Positions 1 through 13,090 are shown, numbered from the stretch's first letter. The stretch: DNA of 64,000 bases from Neoscytalidium dimidiatum (GCA_037367355.1 CM074699.1:1612001-1676000); one strand, 5' to 3'. The notes: generated from the letters alone by a model not told the origin. Program-made: numbers and translations.

Positions 1-3000
1 TCATGCAGGAGAAACTCGCTGATCGGATCAGAGCGGGCCATTTACTTATTCTCAAGCTTTGGTCGACGCCAAGTCAACAGCAGGCGATCGCACCGGAAGT
101 GCGGAAAATCCTGCGACGAGTTCGTTCTTTAGCCGTCATCCAACGCGAGGACAACTAGCACATAGAGTATCAAGTCAGTCACCGAAGGTCACCTTGGAAA
201 TAGATCTCTGAAAAATTGCATTCTCGGCTGATCCTGCCGATCTAGAAGAAACTGTGCGTTTTCGTGCGGATTCAGAGTGGCCTTTGCGAAACTTTCAAAA
301 GAGAATCACGCTTGCATGATCACTTCGACACCTTGGCACGACCGTCCATGAAGAAGATGAAATTTCAACCCAATTCATGTATCAGGGGCCAAGCACTGCC
401 GAATTGACCGTCGAAAATGGGTAGGAATAGCAAAGGTCTTATTTCGCGGTAGCTGTTGAATATGCGTGTGAAGGCAACATTCATCGGCATATCCGCCCGT
501 ACAACGGGCTCAACACCAAAACACTCTGTGGGTGTACGGTTAGCGAGTAAAACGGTCTTCCATCAGACCTCAGGCAGCGTCCCACGGTCGGACATCCCGT
601 TGTCCGTAACACAGGCACAAGGGAAGAATGTCCCATCGGATAGCCTCAGTGTTCGGCCGAACGCTCAAGCGTAACACGTGCAGCTGCTCTGTCAATACAC
701 AAGCTCTAGATTGGTACACAACTGCAACCTAATCCTTCCACCACCATCCTTCAGGACCGACAGGTCCTTCGCGCAGCCGTGGACCCTGAAGAACTGCCGA
801 TGTCATGTCCACTACTCATCCTTCCACCTACCGGAAGGAAAAACAAAGATAATAAATCTCTCCGACTCCACTTTCCCCCGGCTCCACGCAAGCGCAATAT
901 GCAGGGCAAATGAGCGAAAATCGATAGTTCAGCTTCCCACGTGTCTCCGACCAGCCGCCTCACAAGCCACCGCAGCCGCGGGCCCGGCAGGGAAGAGGGA
1001 AAGAAAAGGCAAATCCTACGCTAGGATCTGTGGCGCGAGGGAAGAGAGGGAGAAAGGGCGCCCCATAGAACGTGCGGGACGATGTTCTGCCCATCTGCTC
1101 GTCCGGTAGTCGAAAAAAAGGTCCGACTGGGCTTCCATTGCCTCCATGCACAAGAAATGATGCAAAGTGCATAATCTCGCAGGTCTCAAATTGGCCAGGT
1201 GGTCTAGAAGGCGGTGTGCTTCGATGGCGCGACGGCAAGCGGCGTCGTCTAAGTCCAGTGTACTTGCACTACCCAATTCCATGTAGTGGTATGATGTCAT
1301 TTTTGGGAAGGGATCGAGGGGAAAACATTGCTTACGTGACCAAAAGTAGGCATATCGGAATTTGATCCTATCCCAATTGCTGCAAGACGGGGGGGGAATC
1401 TGGGCTGATGTGGCACAAATGTGGTAGATGAAGGAACTCTTGCAACCATTTTAGGAAGGAAGCCGAGCGATTTGGGAAAGTCAGCGGCTACGTTAGCTAG
1501 TCCATCGGTTAGCTCGCCCACGGTGGTGGCTTGGTACATGCGAAGCTTCCACTTGGGATACATAGCACAAAGGGCGAGCAACATTCCGTTCCAGCCGCAC
1601 CGTGCTAGGTGAGCCGGTGGCGCACTTCGTGCTCGCGTGGCGCCATTTTCCTGAGAGAGGATGAGCAGAAGGCGTAATGAACTACTGCAGGGCAGCAGAT
1701 CCTTCTTCAGAGTCAGACACTCCGACTGTGTCTTGCCTCCTTCCCTTTCGTGCTCAGGCGTTGCGTTTGCTGAGACAGATCTACTGCCGCCCAAGATCTG
1801 CGGCGCTGCTACTGATGACTGCTGACCCCGTTGTCGGTATAATAGCCCATCTCTGTTATCGGGCATGGATGCTCATCGGTAATTTCACGCGGCCAGAACC
1901 AGCAACGATAGCGCCTCAGGTGAGAGCCAGATCGGGAATGCTCGACGGAAAGATCGGAGGTGTTGTGGAACGGTGGTGTTGCCGGGATAGGCAAAGGGCG
2001 ATGGTGCAACAGGATGGGAGTAGGCAGCAAGAAGGATCTTCCCCGTTGGGCAGCGGCGCTTGCCCACGCCAATGTATAGCGTAAGAAAAGCTTTGGGCTT
2101 TTACGCACATGCTTCGCGGGAAGGCGTTCCCGTTCCGCGAAGGACAATGCTGCGAGAGGGTGGGATAGCAGTGTGGAGCAGGGACCAGGTGTGAAGATGG
2201 GGAAATTGCATGGCCGACCTGATTTGAGACGGACGCTCGCCGATGGGAAAGGCGCCCGCATCGCTGCCGTTTGCCACCGCGCCAGCTAGCCTACGGGCCG
2301 ACCAGCTCTTGGGGGATTGCCAGTCCGCGCGCGGTAGGTGACGCCGTGCGTGAGCGGAGGATGGCTGAAAAAATGCACGGAAAGGATGGTATGGTGGTGG
2401 TGTGGCTTGAGAGCGCCACGCCAGCGGCCACGGCGGGCGCGCTGAAGGAGCGTCTGCAGGTAAGATCCATGTTGGAGTCGGTGGCAGTGCATCTCTTCGG
2501 CGAGCTAGCGGGCCCTAATGAAAGGCCCCAAAGCTCGAGCATTTCCGGCCGCCATCGGACGCCTAACATCTGTGGCGAAGGTCGTCAATGGCCGGACGGC
2601 GCCTCAGCCCGCCCTACTGAGCGCGACGCCATCATGGCCATGGCGGCGGATGGCGATTGGGTGGGATATGCTTCTGGTGGTGAAACACCCGTGGGTGCGG
2701 GTAGGCTATCCCGTCAGCGAACGGCTGCATGCATGTCTTTTCCTTGCAAACTATTTCCCGGCCGTCGGACGGCGGCGTCGAGTGCCAGAAGTTCGGGTTG
2801 GCCATCAGCCACTCGAACCCTGTCGCCCGTCAAACATCTCGAAACATGCGCGTCAGCTTGTCAGACCGGTTCGCATGACGTGGTGTTTCGAGAGAAAACG
2901 GCCGGAGACTTTCCTGCGCGCCAGGAACCGGCATCTGCTGGCAACCTCTGCTCTCCTGGGATTGGCTGTCAGCCGGTAGGGATGCCCGCCTAAATCGTGA

Positions 3001-4115
3001 CTATGCCTCTGGTCCTGATCCCATTTCCGAACCCGTTTCGATCATGCGTTTTGTTATTCGGTTTCCCGTCTGCAGCTTGCCTTCAGCTTGCGTTCCTCGA
3101 TATTGACGTAACCATGATCGGGTGCAGCTGAAGGGTAAATGCCGGTCGGTGCATTTCTCGCCGTTAACTTCATCCCAGGATCCGTGGCTCTGCTGGGCTC
3201 TGCCGGCTTCCATATGCATTGTGGCACGTGTAGCCTACCATTCCCCAGGTTTCTTCTTCCTAGTCGTTATCACAAACAACGAATAGAGACTTATGCACCG
3301 CTAGGCGAAGAACGGACGACGGCGTCCTGTATGCGTTGTCACGTGGTCCAACGCCGACGCTTGTAGCTTTTTCATCCCATGGTTGCACAGGAGACGGCAC
3401 GAAGGCTTACCTCAATTCTCCGGTCCCAGAAAGCACCTTTGACCCTCAGACTCCTAAATCCGACGCGGAGAAGAGGGACAAGGAGAGAGCCGGCTCTGTA
3501 AAGCCGAATACTTGAAACACACTTGTGTACGGTGATAGATGGGAAGACGTCCGTTAGGGCACCACAACTGTAGACTTCGCTTTCGTTGGCACTCGAATGC
3601 GGATCGAGCCGAGACATGAGCGAGCAGAGTTTGGGGCTTGGGATCCATGTTCCTTGGCCCACAGACCAAGTAAATAAGAAATTGGATGACAAATGAGGGT
3701 GCAAAACGTAAGGCCGAGGTGAAGAGAAGAAGCAGGAAAATTGCGATAAGCTCGAGGTACTTGAGAAGATCGAGAAGTAAGCCTCTAATCGGCATGACGT
3801 AGTGCGATGCGGCAGACTGAAACAGACGTTGCAGAGAAATAAGACTCAAGCTCAGCAGGGAACAGCGGAAATCATTAATCTGTAGCAACCCGGAGAGCAT
3901 CATTGTGATATGGGAGGGCTGGTGGTGGATGGGCACCACGTGTGCGCGGAGCGGATCAGCCCGCGGGCGGCAGCAAACAACCTCAACAGGAAGGCGGGCC
4001 TGCTGATTACTCAGCGTCGACATCCCATCTGCACCTGGCACTTGTGACGAAACCGAAGCTTCAGCCCACTTCTTTCAGATTCCCCGCCACTAATTCGCTA
4101 TACCGGCCAGCCAAG
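1..4115. other. Gene-free stretch, left edge of window
   Basis: Open frames exist on both strands, the longest being 240 codons at 2271-2993 (+) and 195 codons at 3454-4041 (-). None shows a recognisable domain, a coherent protein composition or exon-like continuity with its neighbours. The last few hundred bases must hold the promoter and 5' leader of the TXNL1-like gene. I see no RNA gene or mobile element here. Confidence 0.5.
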
Positions 4116-5186
4116 ATGTCGAAGACTATCAACATCGAGTCGCCTGAGCAGTTCAACTCACTGCTTTCGTCCTCCAGAATCGTCGTTGTCGACTGTAAGC
4201 AGCAGCCGCCCGCCACCCTCAGCTTCCTACGTCTATCGGGTACTGACTTCATGCGCGCAGTCTATGCGGATTGGTGCGGTCCATGCAAGGCCATCGCACC
4301 TCTGTACGAGCAGCTCTCAGCCTCCCTCTCGCGACCCAACATCATCACCTTCACCAAGGTCAACACCGACACCCAACAGCAGGTGGCGCAGACGTATGGT
4401 ATCACCGCCATGCCCACCTTCATGATCTTCAAGAACACGCGCGAGGTTTCCAGGATAAAGGGCGCCAATGCCGCACAGCTCTCTGAAGCTGTCAAGAAGC
4501 TTGCCGCAGAGGCCGAGTCCGGGGGTTCATCGTCCGGTGGCTTCGGTGAGGTCGGCTCCAGCTCAGGCTCTGGCTGGCTTGGCGCCAGTCTTCCGCGCGG
4601 CTACACCGACGTCACGGATCAGGTCGACGTTCGAGGCCTCGACCTGTTGAATGCAGATACTGAAGAGGCCGGTGGTGCGCGCACGCTCTTCGCCACGAGC
4701 AAGCCGTCGGCGTCCGAGGGCGCGAAGGGGAAGGGTAAGGCAGGTGGCGAGCCGGACTGGGTCGAGAGCGACACGGACGAGCAGCTCATGCTCTACATCC
4801 CGTTCCAGTCGACGCTTAAGGTGCACACCATCCACCTTACGTCCTTCCCGCCTCAGCCTTCCGAAGACGACGAGGAGGTGCCCATGCGGCCGCGCACCAT
4901 TAAGCTTTACACGAACAGGGCCCACAACCTCGGATTCGAAGAGGCGGATGATATTCCTGCCACGCAGGAGATCACAATCAAGCCAGAGGACTGGGATCCT
5001 AGCACCGGGACCGCCAAGCTGGAGTTGCGGTTCGTGAAGTTCCAGAATATTACCTCCTTGGTCGTGTTCGTGGTCGACGGCGAGGGCGACGGGGAGAAGG
5101 TCCGGGTGGATCGAATTAGAATAATAGGGGAGTCTGGCGAGAAGCGGGAGATGGGCAAGCTGGAGAAGATCGGTGACGATTCGTAG
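4116..5186 (+). CDS. Thioredoxin-like protein with C-terminal PITH domain (TXNL1 family)
   Basis: Two exons, 4116-4194 and 4261-5186, give 334 residues. The N-terminal thioredoxin fold carries the redox motif WCGPCK with Cys32 and Cys35, preceded by VVVDFYAD, and the cis-proline region reads TAMPTF. A Gly/Ser linker follows, then a PITH domain from about residue 130 to 325 (TDVTDQVD, a DEQLMLYIPFQ-like stretch, and a conserved RTIKLYTNR strand). In animals and yeasts TXNL1 proteins are cytosolic, proteasome-associated thioredoxins. The start is the ATG directly before MSKTINIES; an in-frame extension to 3942 has no family support. The 66-base intron is a multiple of three without a stop. Removing it turns the interrupted catalytic strand into the canonical VVVDFYADWCGPC, so splicing is strongly supported. 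Confidence 0.9.
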   Translation: MSKTINIESPEQFNSLLSSSRIVVVDCKQQPPATLSFLRLSGTDFMRAVYADWCGPCKAIAPLYEQLSASLSRPNIITFTKVNTDTQQQVAQTYGITAMPTFMIFKNTREVSRIKGANAAQLSEAVKKLAAEAESGGSSSGGFGEVGSSSGSGWLGASLPRGYTDVTDQVDVRGLDLLNADTEEAGGARTLFATSKPSASEGAKGKGKAGGEPDWVESDTDEQLMLYIPFQSTLKVHTIHLTSFPPQPSEDDEEVPMRPRTIKLYTNRAHNLGFEEADDIPATQEITIKPEDWDPSTGTAKLELRFVKFQNITSLVVFVVDGEGDGEKVRVDRIRIIGESGEKREMGKLEKIGDDS

Positions 5187-8100
5187 GTGGCGGCGAGGAG
5201 ACACGCAGACGGGTGGCAAGTCGAGCGGCCGCCAGCTTGCGGCCACGCCCACGCCCACGAGCAGAGCGAGCAGTTATGCGAAATGCTCATCTGCAGGCTT
5301 ACGTAGCATCATCTTTTGGCATAGACCAGCATGCAGTACTCTACTGTGCCAAAAATACTGCACCACAGTCCAACTTATTTTCGTTTATTGAACCACCACG
5401 CGAGCGCGTGGGATGGCGCGCATATTGGGATCTCCAGGGTTTATTGATTCCACGCATGGGGAAGTCGGGGGTATGTCCGATCACCACTACCAACGACAGC
5501 GCCACTAGAATCAGGCGCCACCGCAAAGTGTTTGGTGCTCAGTATGCAATATGTTCGCTCTGTGACGTGACTGACGCTTGTTATAGACCATAGAGAAAGA
5601 TGTATCAAGCAACACGGGATATCTGTCACGTCAACCGCACGAAGAAGAAAATTCTTCGAGTTGCGCAGCGGGACGGCTTTTTGTAGCGGCGCGCCGCGTA
5701 TTCCTCGGTAGCACCGTCGGCGCCGCGTTGTTCCTCTCCGCGGCGCCGTCCAAAAGTCCTCGGGGCTGCCGTGGGCACTGAAGTTTTTCTCTCTTTCACA
5801 GGCCGGTGATGAACGATACGCACAGTATCACCAAAACATGATAGGAAGAGACTGACCCGGCAGCACGCCGGGCATGACTTCAGCATACACGACTCTGAGG
5901 CCTGTACGCACACACACATACACACACAGAAATGCACCACGCAATATCCATACATACCCCTCCCCCTCCCCCACTCCTGCAGGTGGCAGCATCGCGCGCG
6001 CACATGCAAAATTGAGTCGAGGCTTCTTGCACCTCACGGGCGTGCGCAGGCGAACGCTGAGGCACTTCTGGAAGCCCGTATCCTATCTTTCTCGAACACG
6101 GTACGCCGCCGGCCCTTCGCCTCAGCGTTCATCTCCGACCCGTGTCCCTCGCAACGCAACGTCAAAGTCGCAGTGCGCAGCGTCGCCTGCCAAACGACGG
6201 CCGCCAGTACGCCCGGCGCATCCGGCCGGTCTTTGCTCCCAGATACCACCACCATTGCCTCTCAGCCCTCGGCTGCACGGCCTGGCCAGACCCTGTCGCG
6301 CACCAGTCGCCGCCCACCGCGCACTGCTCTGCGCGCCCTCTCTATCGCCAGGTCGCTGAAAAATTTTGCCCGTCTGTCTCAGATCCTGCCGCGATCAGGT
6401 CGGGCACGAGCATTGGGGACGTCTAGGTCAGCCAGGCAGGCCATCCGATTTGCCTTGCGGGACGGACGGTTGACACCTTGTGGCAACGGCGAAACATGAT
6501 TTCGATCGAGCTCTCATTGCAGCCCAGCACAGCGCATCTTCCCACGTGGGAGGGTGGCGCGGCTCCTGCACCCCGGACATTTGGCTGATTGGGCCGTTCC
6601 GCAATTGGCTTAGAGAGCCATTGATCGGTTTCTGATTTGAGGATCCAACGAGATTACCCTATGATCTTCTATATCCGAGACCTGGGCAGAGCCTTCCGCC
6701 GCCGTGAGGATGGTTTCAATAGAGCGGTGCGACTGGTAAAGTCTAAATGGCGCCGGCCCAGGCGCAGAAGCCCGGGAACGCATTGAGGCTTTTGACGTAT
6801 TTCTTGCAGGCCGTCGATGCGGCTTCGACATGTGTCTGCTGCAAACACCTGCAGCGTTGCTGCCGTTCAACCGCAACGCAGCTCGTGGGCGCGCTGATCG
6901 AGTCAGGCCCCGCGCATCTGATGAGGTATTTCCAATCGCGCAATTACCGCACGCTGTCACCACCTCTATCATCAGCTTATCTCATGAGTAACGTTAACCG
7001 TCCCGCCGGCTGTGGCGAAAACGGTCCGAACGGAGGGGTGGGAGTCGATGCAAATTCCAGATCCTGCGTTCGCAGTGCACAAGAGCAGCCGTGCGGCCGC
7101 TCTGTTCGTGCGCTGATCAGCCTTCTAGATGCTCTGGAGCGGCACCGGGCCCGGCCCGGTGTTCCTAGAGCAATGACCTTCCTTAGGACCAGCGGGTTGT
7201 GCGGTGTGTGTTGCACTGTGTGCCCGTCGAACTTGACCGCCTCTGTGCCGTTGACCGGTGCTGCCGTCAAAGCCATCAGCAAGTCCAGGCCGTCTGCACC
7301 GCGACTCATGGCCCGCCCTTGGCGTTTCCATGCGGCTTCGAAGGGTCCACTGGTGCGCGGGATCGACAGGTTTCAGTGGCCATCGACGGCATCTAGCCAA
7401 TGGGCTGCGGCTTCGGAAGGGTCTGTCCATGTGGGGACGGCAGCGCAGGCGGGCTTCTAGCACACGTCGCCTTCGTCAGGCCCGCGGTGCGTGGCTTGCC
7501 TCTTGGAGGCGAGGGTCCACAAAATGGCATGAACACCTCATTTCGCTGGACCGCCAGCTCGAGCGAGGGCCGCCCCCCGACCCTCGAGCGCGGCCGCTGT
7601 GGCGTGTTCCGGTAAAGCACGATGGGAATCATGGCTTTCCCGGAGCGGAAGTGCACGATCGAAGCTAACTCAATGGAGATCCTGACGTGAGGTTCCCAAC
7701 TCGCTGGAGGGATTGCCAACCCGACCGCGTGGACGAGAGAAGGTCGCCAAATTAGCCTCGACGCCTCACTGCTGCTTGGGGAGGGCGCACGCGCACCGGG
7801 GGACAATGATGAGCCGCCGTGCGCCGGGCAGGCAGGAAGCAGGAAGCGGCAAAAAGCCCGCGTCGTCTCTTATCATCGTTCGACGTGATCTCATGGGCCG
7901 GCCGCTGGCAATGTCAATGCTCCGGGCCAGGAGCACGAGTCAAAGCCGTCCACCGTCCAAGCGTGGGGTGTTTTGATTCAGGTGCGGGCCGTCTGAAGAA
8001 AGCAGGGTCGGGCCTTGGACAGCCCACTCAAAGCGATGGAAGAGCCGGCAGCTTCTACGCAATCTCGGCTGCTGATAGCTAACACGTCGATCTGGGGAGG

Positions 8101-10600
8101 ACCAGCGCGCAAACCTGGCAGGAGCTAAGGGAACCAGTTGCAGCTTCCCCGACGCCAGTGCTCTGGGAGGGCACCAGCGCGCGGGACCAGGCTAATATCA
8201 ATGGAGCAAGGCGCCAGGGCCCGCGGCGCGGCGTGCTGAATCGCGAGAGGGTCTCGTCTCGGACCGACGACACCATTTGAGTTATCCGCGCAGCGGACCT
8301 GTGAACGCCGCGAGTAATGTCCCCCGGCGACGGCACACGCAGTCGCGGTCGCGGTCGCAAACGCAGTCGCAGCCTGAGGCGCGCTGGACAGCGGGCGGGC
8401 GGGCGAGCGAGTGCGGCGACGGGCTGCTGAAACGGTCGCGCTGAGAGAGGCACGGCGGCGAGCCGTGGGCGTTCCTGCATTGTTCCTGCATTAGGTCGGC
8501 CTCAGCGGTCATGTGGAGATAGTGCCGCACAGCTGCCGATCGCGACGATTGGCTGTCGCCAGCAGCCAACGGTCGTGTCCTCAGCATCGGGGACCCCCCC
8601 GGACGGATCGGGCGGTCAGACCTGCGTGCTCGCTGCGTTCTCGAAGAGAGGGCCGCAAGGACAGGGACAGCCCGGCACAGCACTATGGGAGGCCGTGCGC
8701 GGCGGCGGGCGTTGTGCATCATCACTGGTGTGCGCCCCGCGCCGCTTTCCCCGATTCCGCCACGCACCCGAGGTTGTGCATGGCTGCATTTGGCGGCCGC
8801 CCAAACGGGAGCTGCTGGATGCGCGCTGGCCAAGAATAGCAACGAGTACGAAGATTATGCTGTCGGTTGCATGATCATCACGAGAATGCCACAGCTGAAG
8901 GCCTTACTTACGAGCCCGCCGCCGTCAGCGTGCAGCGGCGACGGGTGACGGGCGCGCCAGCTCGCAGGCGGCAAGAGTGAAAACTTTCTAGCGCGCGGGA
9001 GCGCGTTGTTGTGCGACTGCCGATAGCGGGCGCCTATCGCTGGGGCCCAAGCGGGTGTGCTATCGCTGGGCTGGGCGCGCAGGCAGGGCTCATCACACTC
9101 ACTTCCCACTTCTGGTGTTGAAACAGCCCGGGCTGCAGGCAGTCGAACGGGGCGAATGGCTCGCCAGAATCGCTCCAGAAGGCGCATCGAGGACGGCCAA
9201 CCAGCGGGGCCGCCGCCCCTCCACGACGACCAGTTGTCCTGCGTCGCACCACTCCCCGAGGCGCACCATCGGCCCATGGCTGCTCTACCCCACACACATG
9301 AAAACCGCCTCCGCCTCGGTGAGCGGCGACGACAACGCAGCCGGGCAGAGAGTCAGCGGCTGCAGCTGCAGCACCAGCAGCGCCAACGCCCACGCCCATG
9401 CCCTCGCCCGCAGTCCCGCGCCGCCGGCTAGCAGCGTACCTGGCAGCGTCGCCCTGCAGCTCTGGAGCACTGGGGCGCGCCGCCAGCGTCCTTCACGCTG
9501 CAGCTGCGCGACCGATAGGCAGGCCGGCTCAGGCTCGCACAACGCCTCTCAGCAAGCGATCGATCGCATCGCTCGCAGGCGGGCAGGCGGGCAGGCAGGC
9601 AGGCAGGCATGGCCCATGGCCCGCATGATGAAGGCGAACAATGTGGACGAGACGTTCAGCCCAGCAGCGCTCCGGCGCGTTTCAGCGAGACGGTGAAGCT
9701 GCGGGACCGGTCCAAGGTCCCCGCGGTGCCGTTTGACAATAATGACGGCCGGCGGGCGCACTGGCGTGGGCGCTGCAGGCGGCGACATCATAGTGCGGTC
9801 TTGCGTGGCACGCTGTGTATCTGGATCTGGGATTCACCGGCTGCAGCGTGTGGTGACGCTCACGGGCTGCAAGAGGCCCACGGTGGGCGGACTCCACAAA
9901 TCTCACCTGGCGTGGCGGCGTGCGGTGATTGATGGATGGCAGGCCACGGCCAGCCAAGCAGAAAATCAGGGTCGCACGTCTCGCGGCAACATATCGATTG
10001 CTGCGACGTTTCGCTTGATAGGCCGTGGCGAGTCGGGCTCAGCGCTCAGCGCTCAGCACAGCTCGACCTGGCCGGCGACGCCGCCATGGCAGGCCGTCAC
10101 CTCGCACTGCGTGTCTGGCTGGCCAAACGCTGGCCCAGTGGCCGGCGGGTCGCGGGCGCGCGAGGCCCAATCGCCGGCCCTCTCGACGCTGCTCAGCTGG
10201 GTGTGGCACGCGAGCGTGCAGCTCGCAGCGCGACTGGCTTTATGCAGCGCACTAGGGTTTCACGTAGGGGCGCGGGCTTCGCAATGATGTGGGTGGTGCG
10301 CGGGTCGTAATCTCGCAAGGCAGCGGGCGCGCGCCGCCATTCGCCCGGGGCGGGCGGGCTGTGAGGCAGTGGCCAGGGCGCTGGCGGCCAATATTAGTGC
10401 TGCGACCGGGCATAAAAATATGCCTCTGGCTATGCCGCGCGGCCCTCGAGCCCACTCCGCGTGCGCCGTGCTGCGTGCGAGTCAGGGCCGTAACGCGCCT
10501 GTGCATTAGGGCCGCAGGGGTCGCGCCGCATGCACCGCTCCATGTCTCGTTGGCTCCGCTGCTGCGCCTTCCCGACTTCCCCTCCCATGGTAGTTAACCA
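5187..10600. other. Long GC-rich gene-free region upstream of the Msn2-type gene
   Basis: No open frame here (best 237 codons at 6747-7460, +) looks like a real protein: compositions are Arg/Ala/Cys-biased and equal-length frames occur on both strands, as expected of GC-rich noncoding DNA. The region holds short low-complexity tracts: CA-rich near 5908-5928, GTCGCG/GCAGTC units near 8338-8375, and GGCA/GGCG units near 9578-9611. It probably contains distal regulatory DNA or non-coding transcripts, but I can name none. Confidence 0.5.
9578..9611. repeat. Tetranucleotide microsatellite (GGCA/GGCG units)
   Basis: About eight consecutive four-base units, first alternating GGCG and GGCA and then pure GGCA, lie in gene-free DNA. 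It is a simple tandem repeat with no spacer structure. Confidence 0.8.
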
Positions 10601-11234
10601 ATTCCGCCGTCCGCTGCCACTGTGCCTGGTCATCTTTTCTTCTTCAGACTTAATCGACTGTCTCGTCCTTCGCTGATCATCCACCTACTTATCCACACCC
10701 AGGCCCCATCCGCTCGTTGCCCTTTCCTTGAACCCAGGGTTTATCAACTCCGTCATTCGCACCTTTTCTTCCAGAACACTGCCGTTTATTACTTCGTTTT
10801 CCCCGATAGCTCTCGACCTTCTGTCTCTTGTGTAACAGTAGTCTCGATTGTTATCAGCCCTTCTTTTGGACCACCGCCGACGCTCTATGCCCTCGCAACC
10901 CGTGTACCTCTAGACCTAGTAGACAGCTCTTGGATATCCCTCCATTGCTGTTGTCCGTCATTCTCTCGAGCGCATTGCAGCATTGATATACGGCCTCCCA
11001 CACCGCACAACACAATCGTGGCTACCCTGTACCATCTACTCTAATACCGAGCGACACCCTACACCCTTGGATCGACTGTAACAACAACAACAACAATACC
11101 AATACCAATACCAATACTACTAATTCGCGCCTCGCCTTTGTCTTGTTCAAGGTCAGTCGCCGCCTTGCCCACCGCTGGTTGCTATTCTGGGCAGTGGAAT
11201 GGAAGCTGACATTCCACGATAGAACACAGATACA
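10601..11234 (+). promoter_or_regulatory. CT-rich leader / promoter-proximal region of the Msn2-type gene
   Basis: Base composition shifts from GC-rich to C/T-rich, as is common for core promoters and long 5' leaders of highly regulated fungal genes. Just before the start codon lie ACA repeats and several CAATAC units (about 11083-11120), a low-structure leader pattern. No splice sites are forced here. The transcription start cannot be fixed from sequence. Confidence 0.45.
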
Positions 11235-13090
11235 ATGGACTCGCCGTTCGCACCACAGCCCCAGATGATGGGTCAATCGCCCTTCTTCTACTACAACCCG
11301 GACCCCAGCCCCGAGAACCGCCAGCACGGTCACTTCACGCCGCACCCGCATGGTCAGACCTTCCCGGGCCAGCTCGGCTCGACACCTGAGAGCATGCACA
11401 TGTACACCTCGAACATGTGCTATGGTCGCCCTTCTTCCTCCAGCTCTCAGACCGCCTACGCGGCAAGGTCATATCCCGCCCAGATGATGACCCCGCTCGC
11501 CTCGCCTCAGCCCATTCACCAGAAGCCCACCCTCCTCATCCAGCAAGACGCCGCCTACCTGACTCCCCTCGAGTCGGAGTTCGACTTCCGCTTCCCTCCT
11601 GCCACTCCCCCGCTCTCTTCCTCCTGCAGTGCCATCAGCAGCCCGCCGTCGTCGATCTACGATGCGCTGCCCACGCCCGTCAACGGCACCTTCGAGGGCA
11701 TGGAAGGCGTCAAGCATGGTTGCGAGGAGGAGGTCTTCTCGGAGATCCTTGCTGGTGAGGAGTGGACGCGGTCGCAGTCGCCGCCGATGACGCCTGGTAA
11801 GTGTTTCGAATTTTTGTGGTTTTGACTTTCGGCGGGTCGGTGGTGGTGGGCGTTTGTCACGCGTTTTCTTTAGCCGCGAAAGCGTGGACCCTGGCTAACG
11901 CGGGCGCAGTCTTCATCCAGCCGCCTACTTCGCACCCGTGCCAGGATCAGCACCAAGGCCAGAGCCAAACTCAAACCACCTCCGCCGCTTCTTATCTGCT
12001 CTCTGCCACTTCCTGCCCCTCGATCTCGCCCTCACCCTCGCCGCTGCCGCGCACCCCCATTGACAGTGAGGCCGACTTCTGCGACCCGCGCAATCTCACC
12101 GTCTCGTCGAGCACCGACTTCGCCTGCCTTCCCACCCTGTGCTCGGGTGACGACGAGGAACACAAGCTCATGCTCCGTGGCGACGCCTTCACTGCACGCA
12201 CCGAGCAGCCCACTGCCGACTTCACCTCCAACCCGCAGCAGCTGACCTTCGAGCCTCTGTTTGAGCTCGACTCCGAGGACGACTTCACCAACCCTGCCGT
12301 GCAGTTCTCCTCCACTGACAACGCGACCTTCAACGGCAACAAGCGCCAGCGCACTGGCTTCTCGTCGCTCTCTCTCTCCGACGACGGCCTTGTCGACGAG
12401 GACAACTTCAGCGACTTTGGTGACGAGTTCGCTCACCACGGTCTTCCCACTCCCGACACTGACGGCTCCTTCTCCGACGACATGACTGAAGCCAAGAACA
12501 AGAGGCGTGCGAAGAAGCGTGCCGACGACTCCGACTCGGACTTTGTCCTGGGCAGGTCGCACGCTAGCCGTAGCAGCAAGGCTGCCGCCTCACACTCCGC
12601 TGGCCAGGCGGACTCGGAGTCTGGCTCTGGTGTTCCTTCCACTTCTGAGGACAGCGCCACTCCTACCGCTCAGCCCGTCAGCCGCCGCGGCCGCAAGCAG
12701 TCGCTCACTGAGGATCCCTCCAAGACTTTCGTTTGCCACCTCTGCTCACGCCGCTTCCGTCGCCAGGAGCACCTCAAGCGCCACTACCGCTCGCTGCACA
12801 CTCAGGAGAAGCCCTTTGAGTGCTCCGACTGCGGCAAGAAGTTCTCCCGCAGCGACAACCTTTCGCAGCACCAGCGCACCCACGGTACTGGCACCGTCAC
12901 CCTTGGTGTCATGGACGAGTCTGAGCTCAGGAGGCAAAAAGAGTCTTCGGCGTCGTCATACGATAGCCAGGACTCGAATGCTCTTGGAGCCGCTCTGTTC
13001 AACGCCGTCGCTGCCGTGTCGAGCGGATCGTCGACTGGCTCGTTGTCGGACAACGACAAGAAGCAGAAGAAGAGGAAGCGGGACGAGTAA
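11235..13090 (+). CDS. msnA: C2H2 zinc-finger stress-response transcription factor, Msn2/Msn4 (MsnA/Seb1) type
   Basis: Exons 11235-11796 and 11910-13090 give 580 residues; the 113-base intron has GTAAGT and GCGCAG ends. Two tandem C2H2 fingers near residues 461-514 match the Msn2 class: the first reads [19 protein letters not shown], the second [16 protein letters not shown] and ends in HQRTH. The rest is long, disordered, Ser/Pro-rich in the N-terminal half and acidic in the middle, with a basic [10 protein letters not shown] tail as a likely nuclear signal. Msn2-type factors bind STRE (AGGGG/CCCCT) and drive general stress programmes under PKA/TOR or Hog1 control; this is known for the family, not shown here. 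The gene is isolated, with several kb of gene-free DNA on both sides, as for a heavily regulated factor. The two-finger DNA-contact sequence makes the class call firm; target genes are not known. Confidence 0.92.

Noticed and set aside
2805..2825. GGTTCGAGT on the minus strand, resembling a tRNA B box
   Set aside because: The flanking bases do not form a T-stem, and no A box or acceptor stem is found.
2271..2993. 240-codon open frame near the left edge
   Set aside because: No domain, irregular composition, and overlapping frames of similar quality on both strands.
3454..4041. 195-codon minus-strand frame with a hydrophobic stretch
   Set aside because: Hydrophobicity comes from T/A-rich DNA on the promoter side of the TXNL1 gene; no motif or family resemblance.
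6747..7460. 237-codon open frame in the GC-rich region
   Set aside because: Cys/Arg/Ala-rich, no motif, and competing frames on the other strand over the same bases.
9578..9611. GGCA repeat considered as a CRISPR-like or structured array
   Set aside because: Units are four bases with no spacers; a plain microsatellite in a eukaryote.
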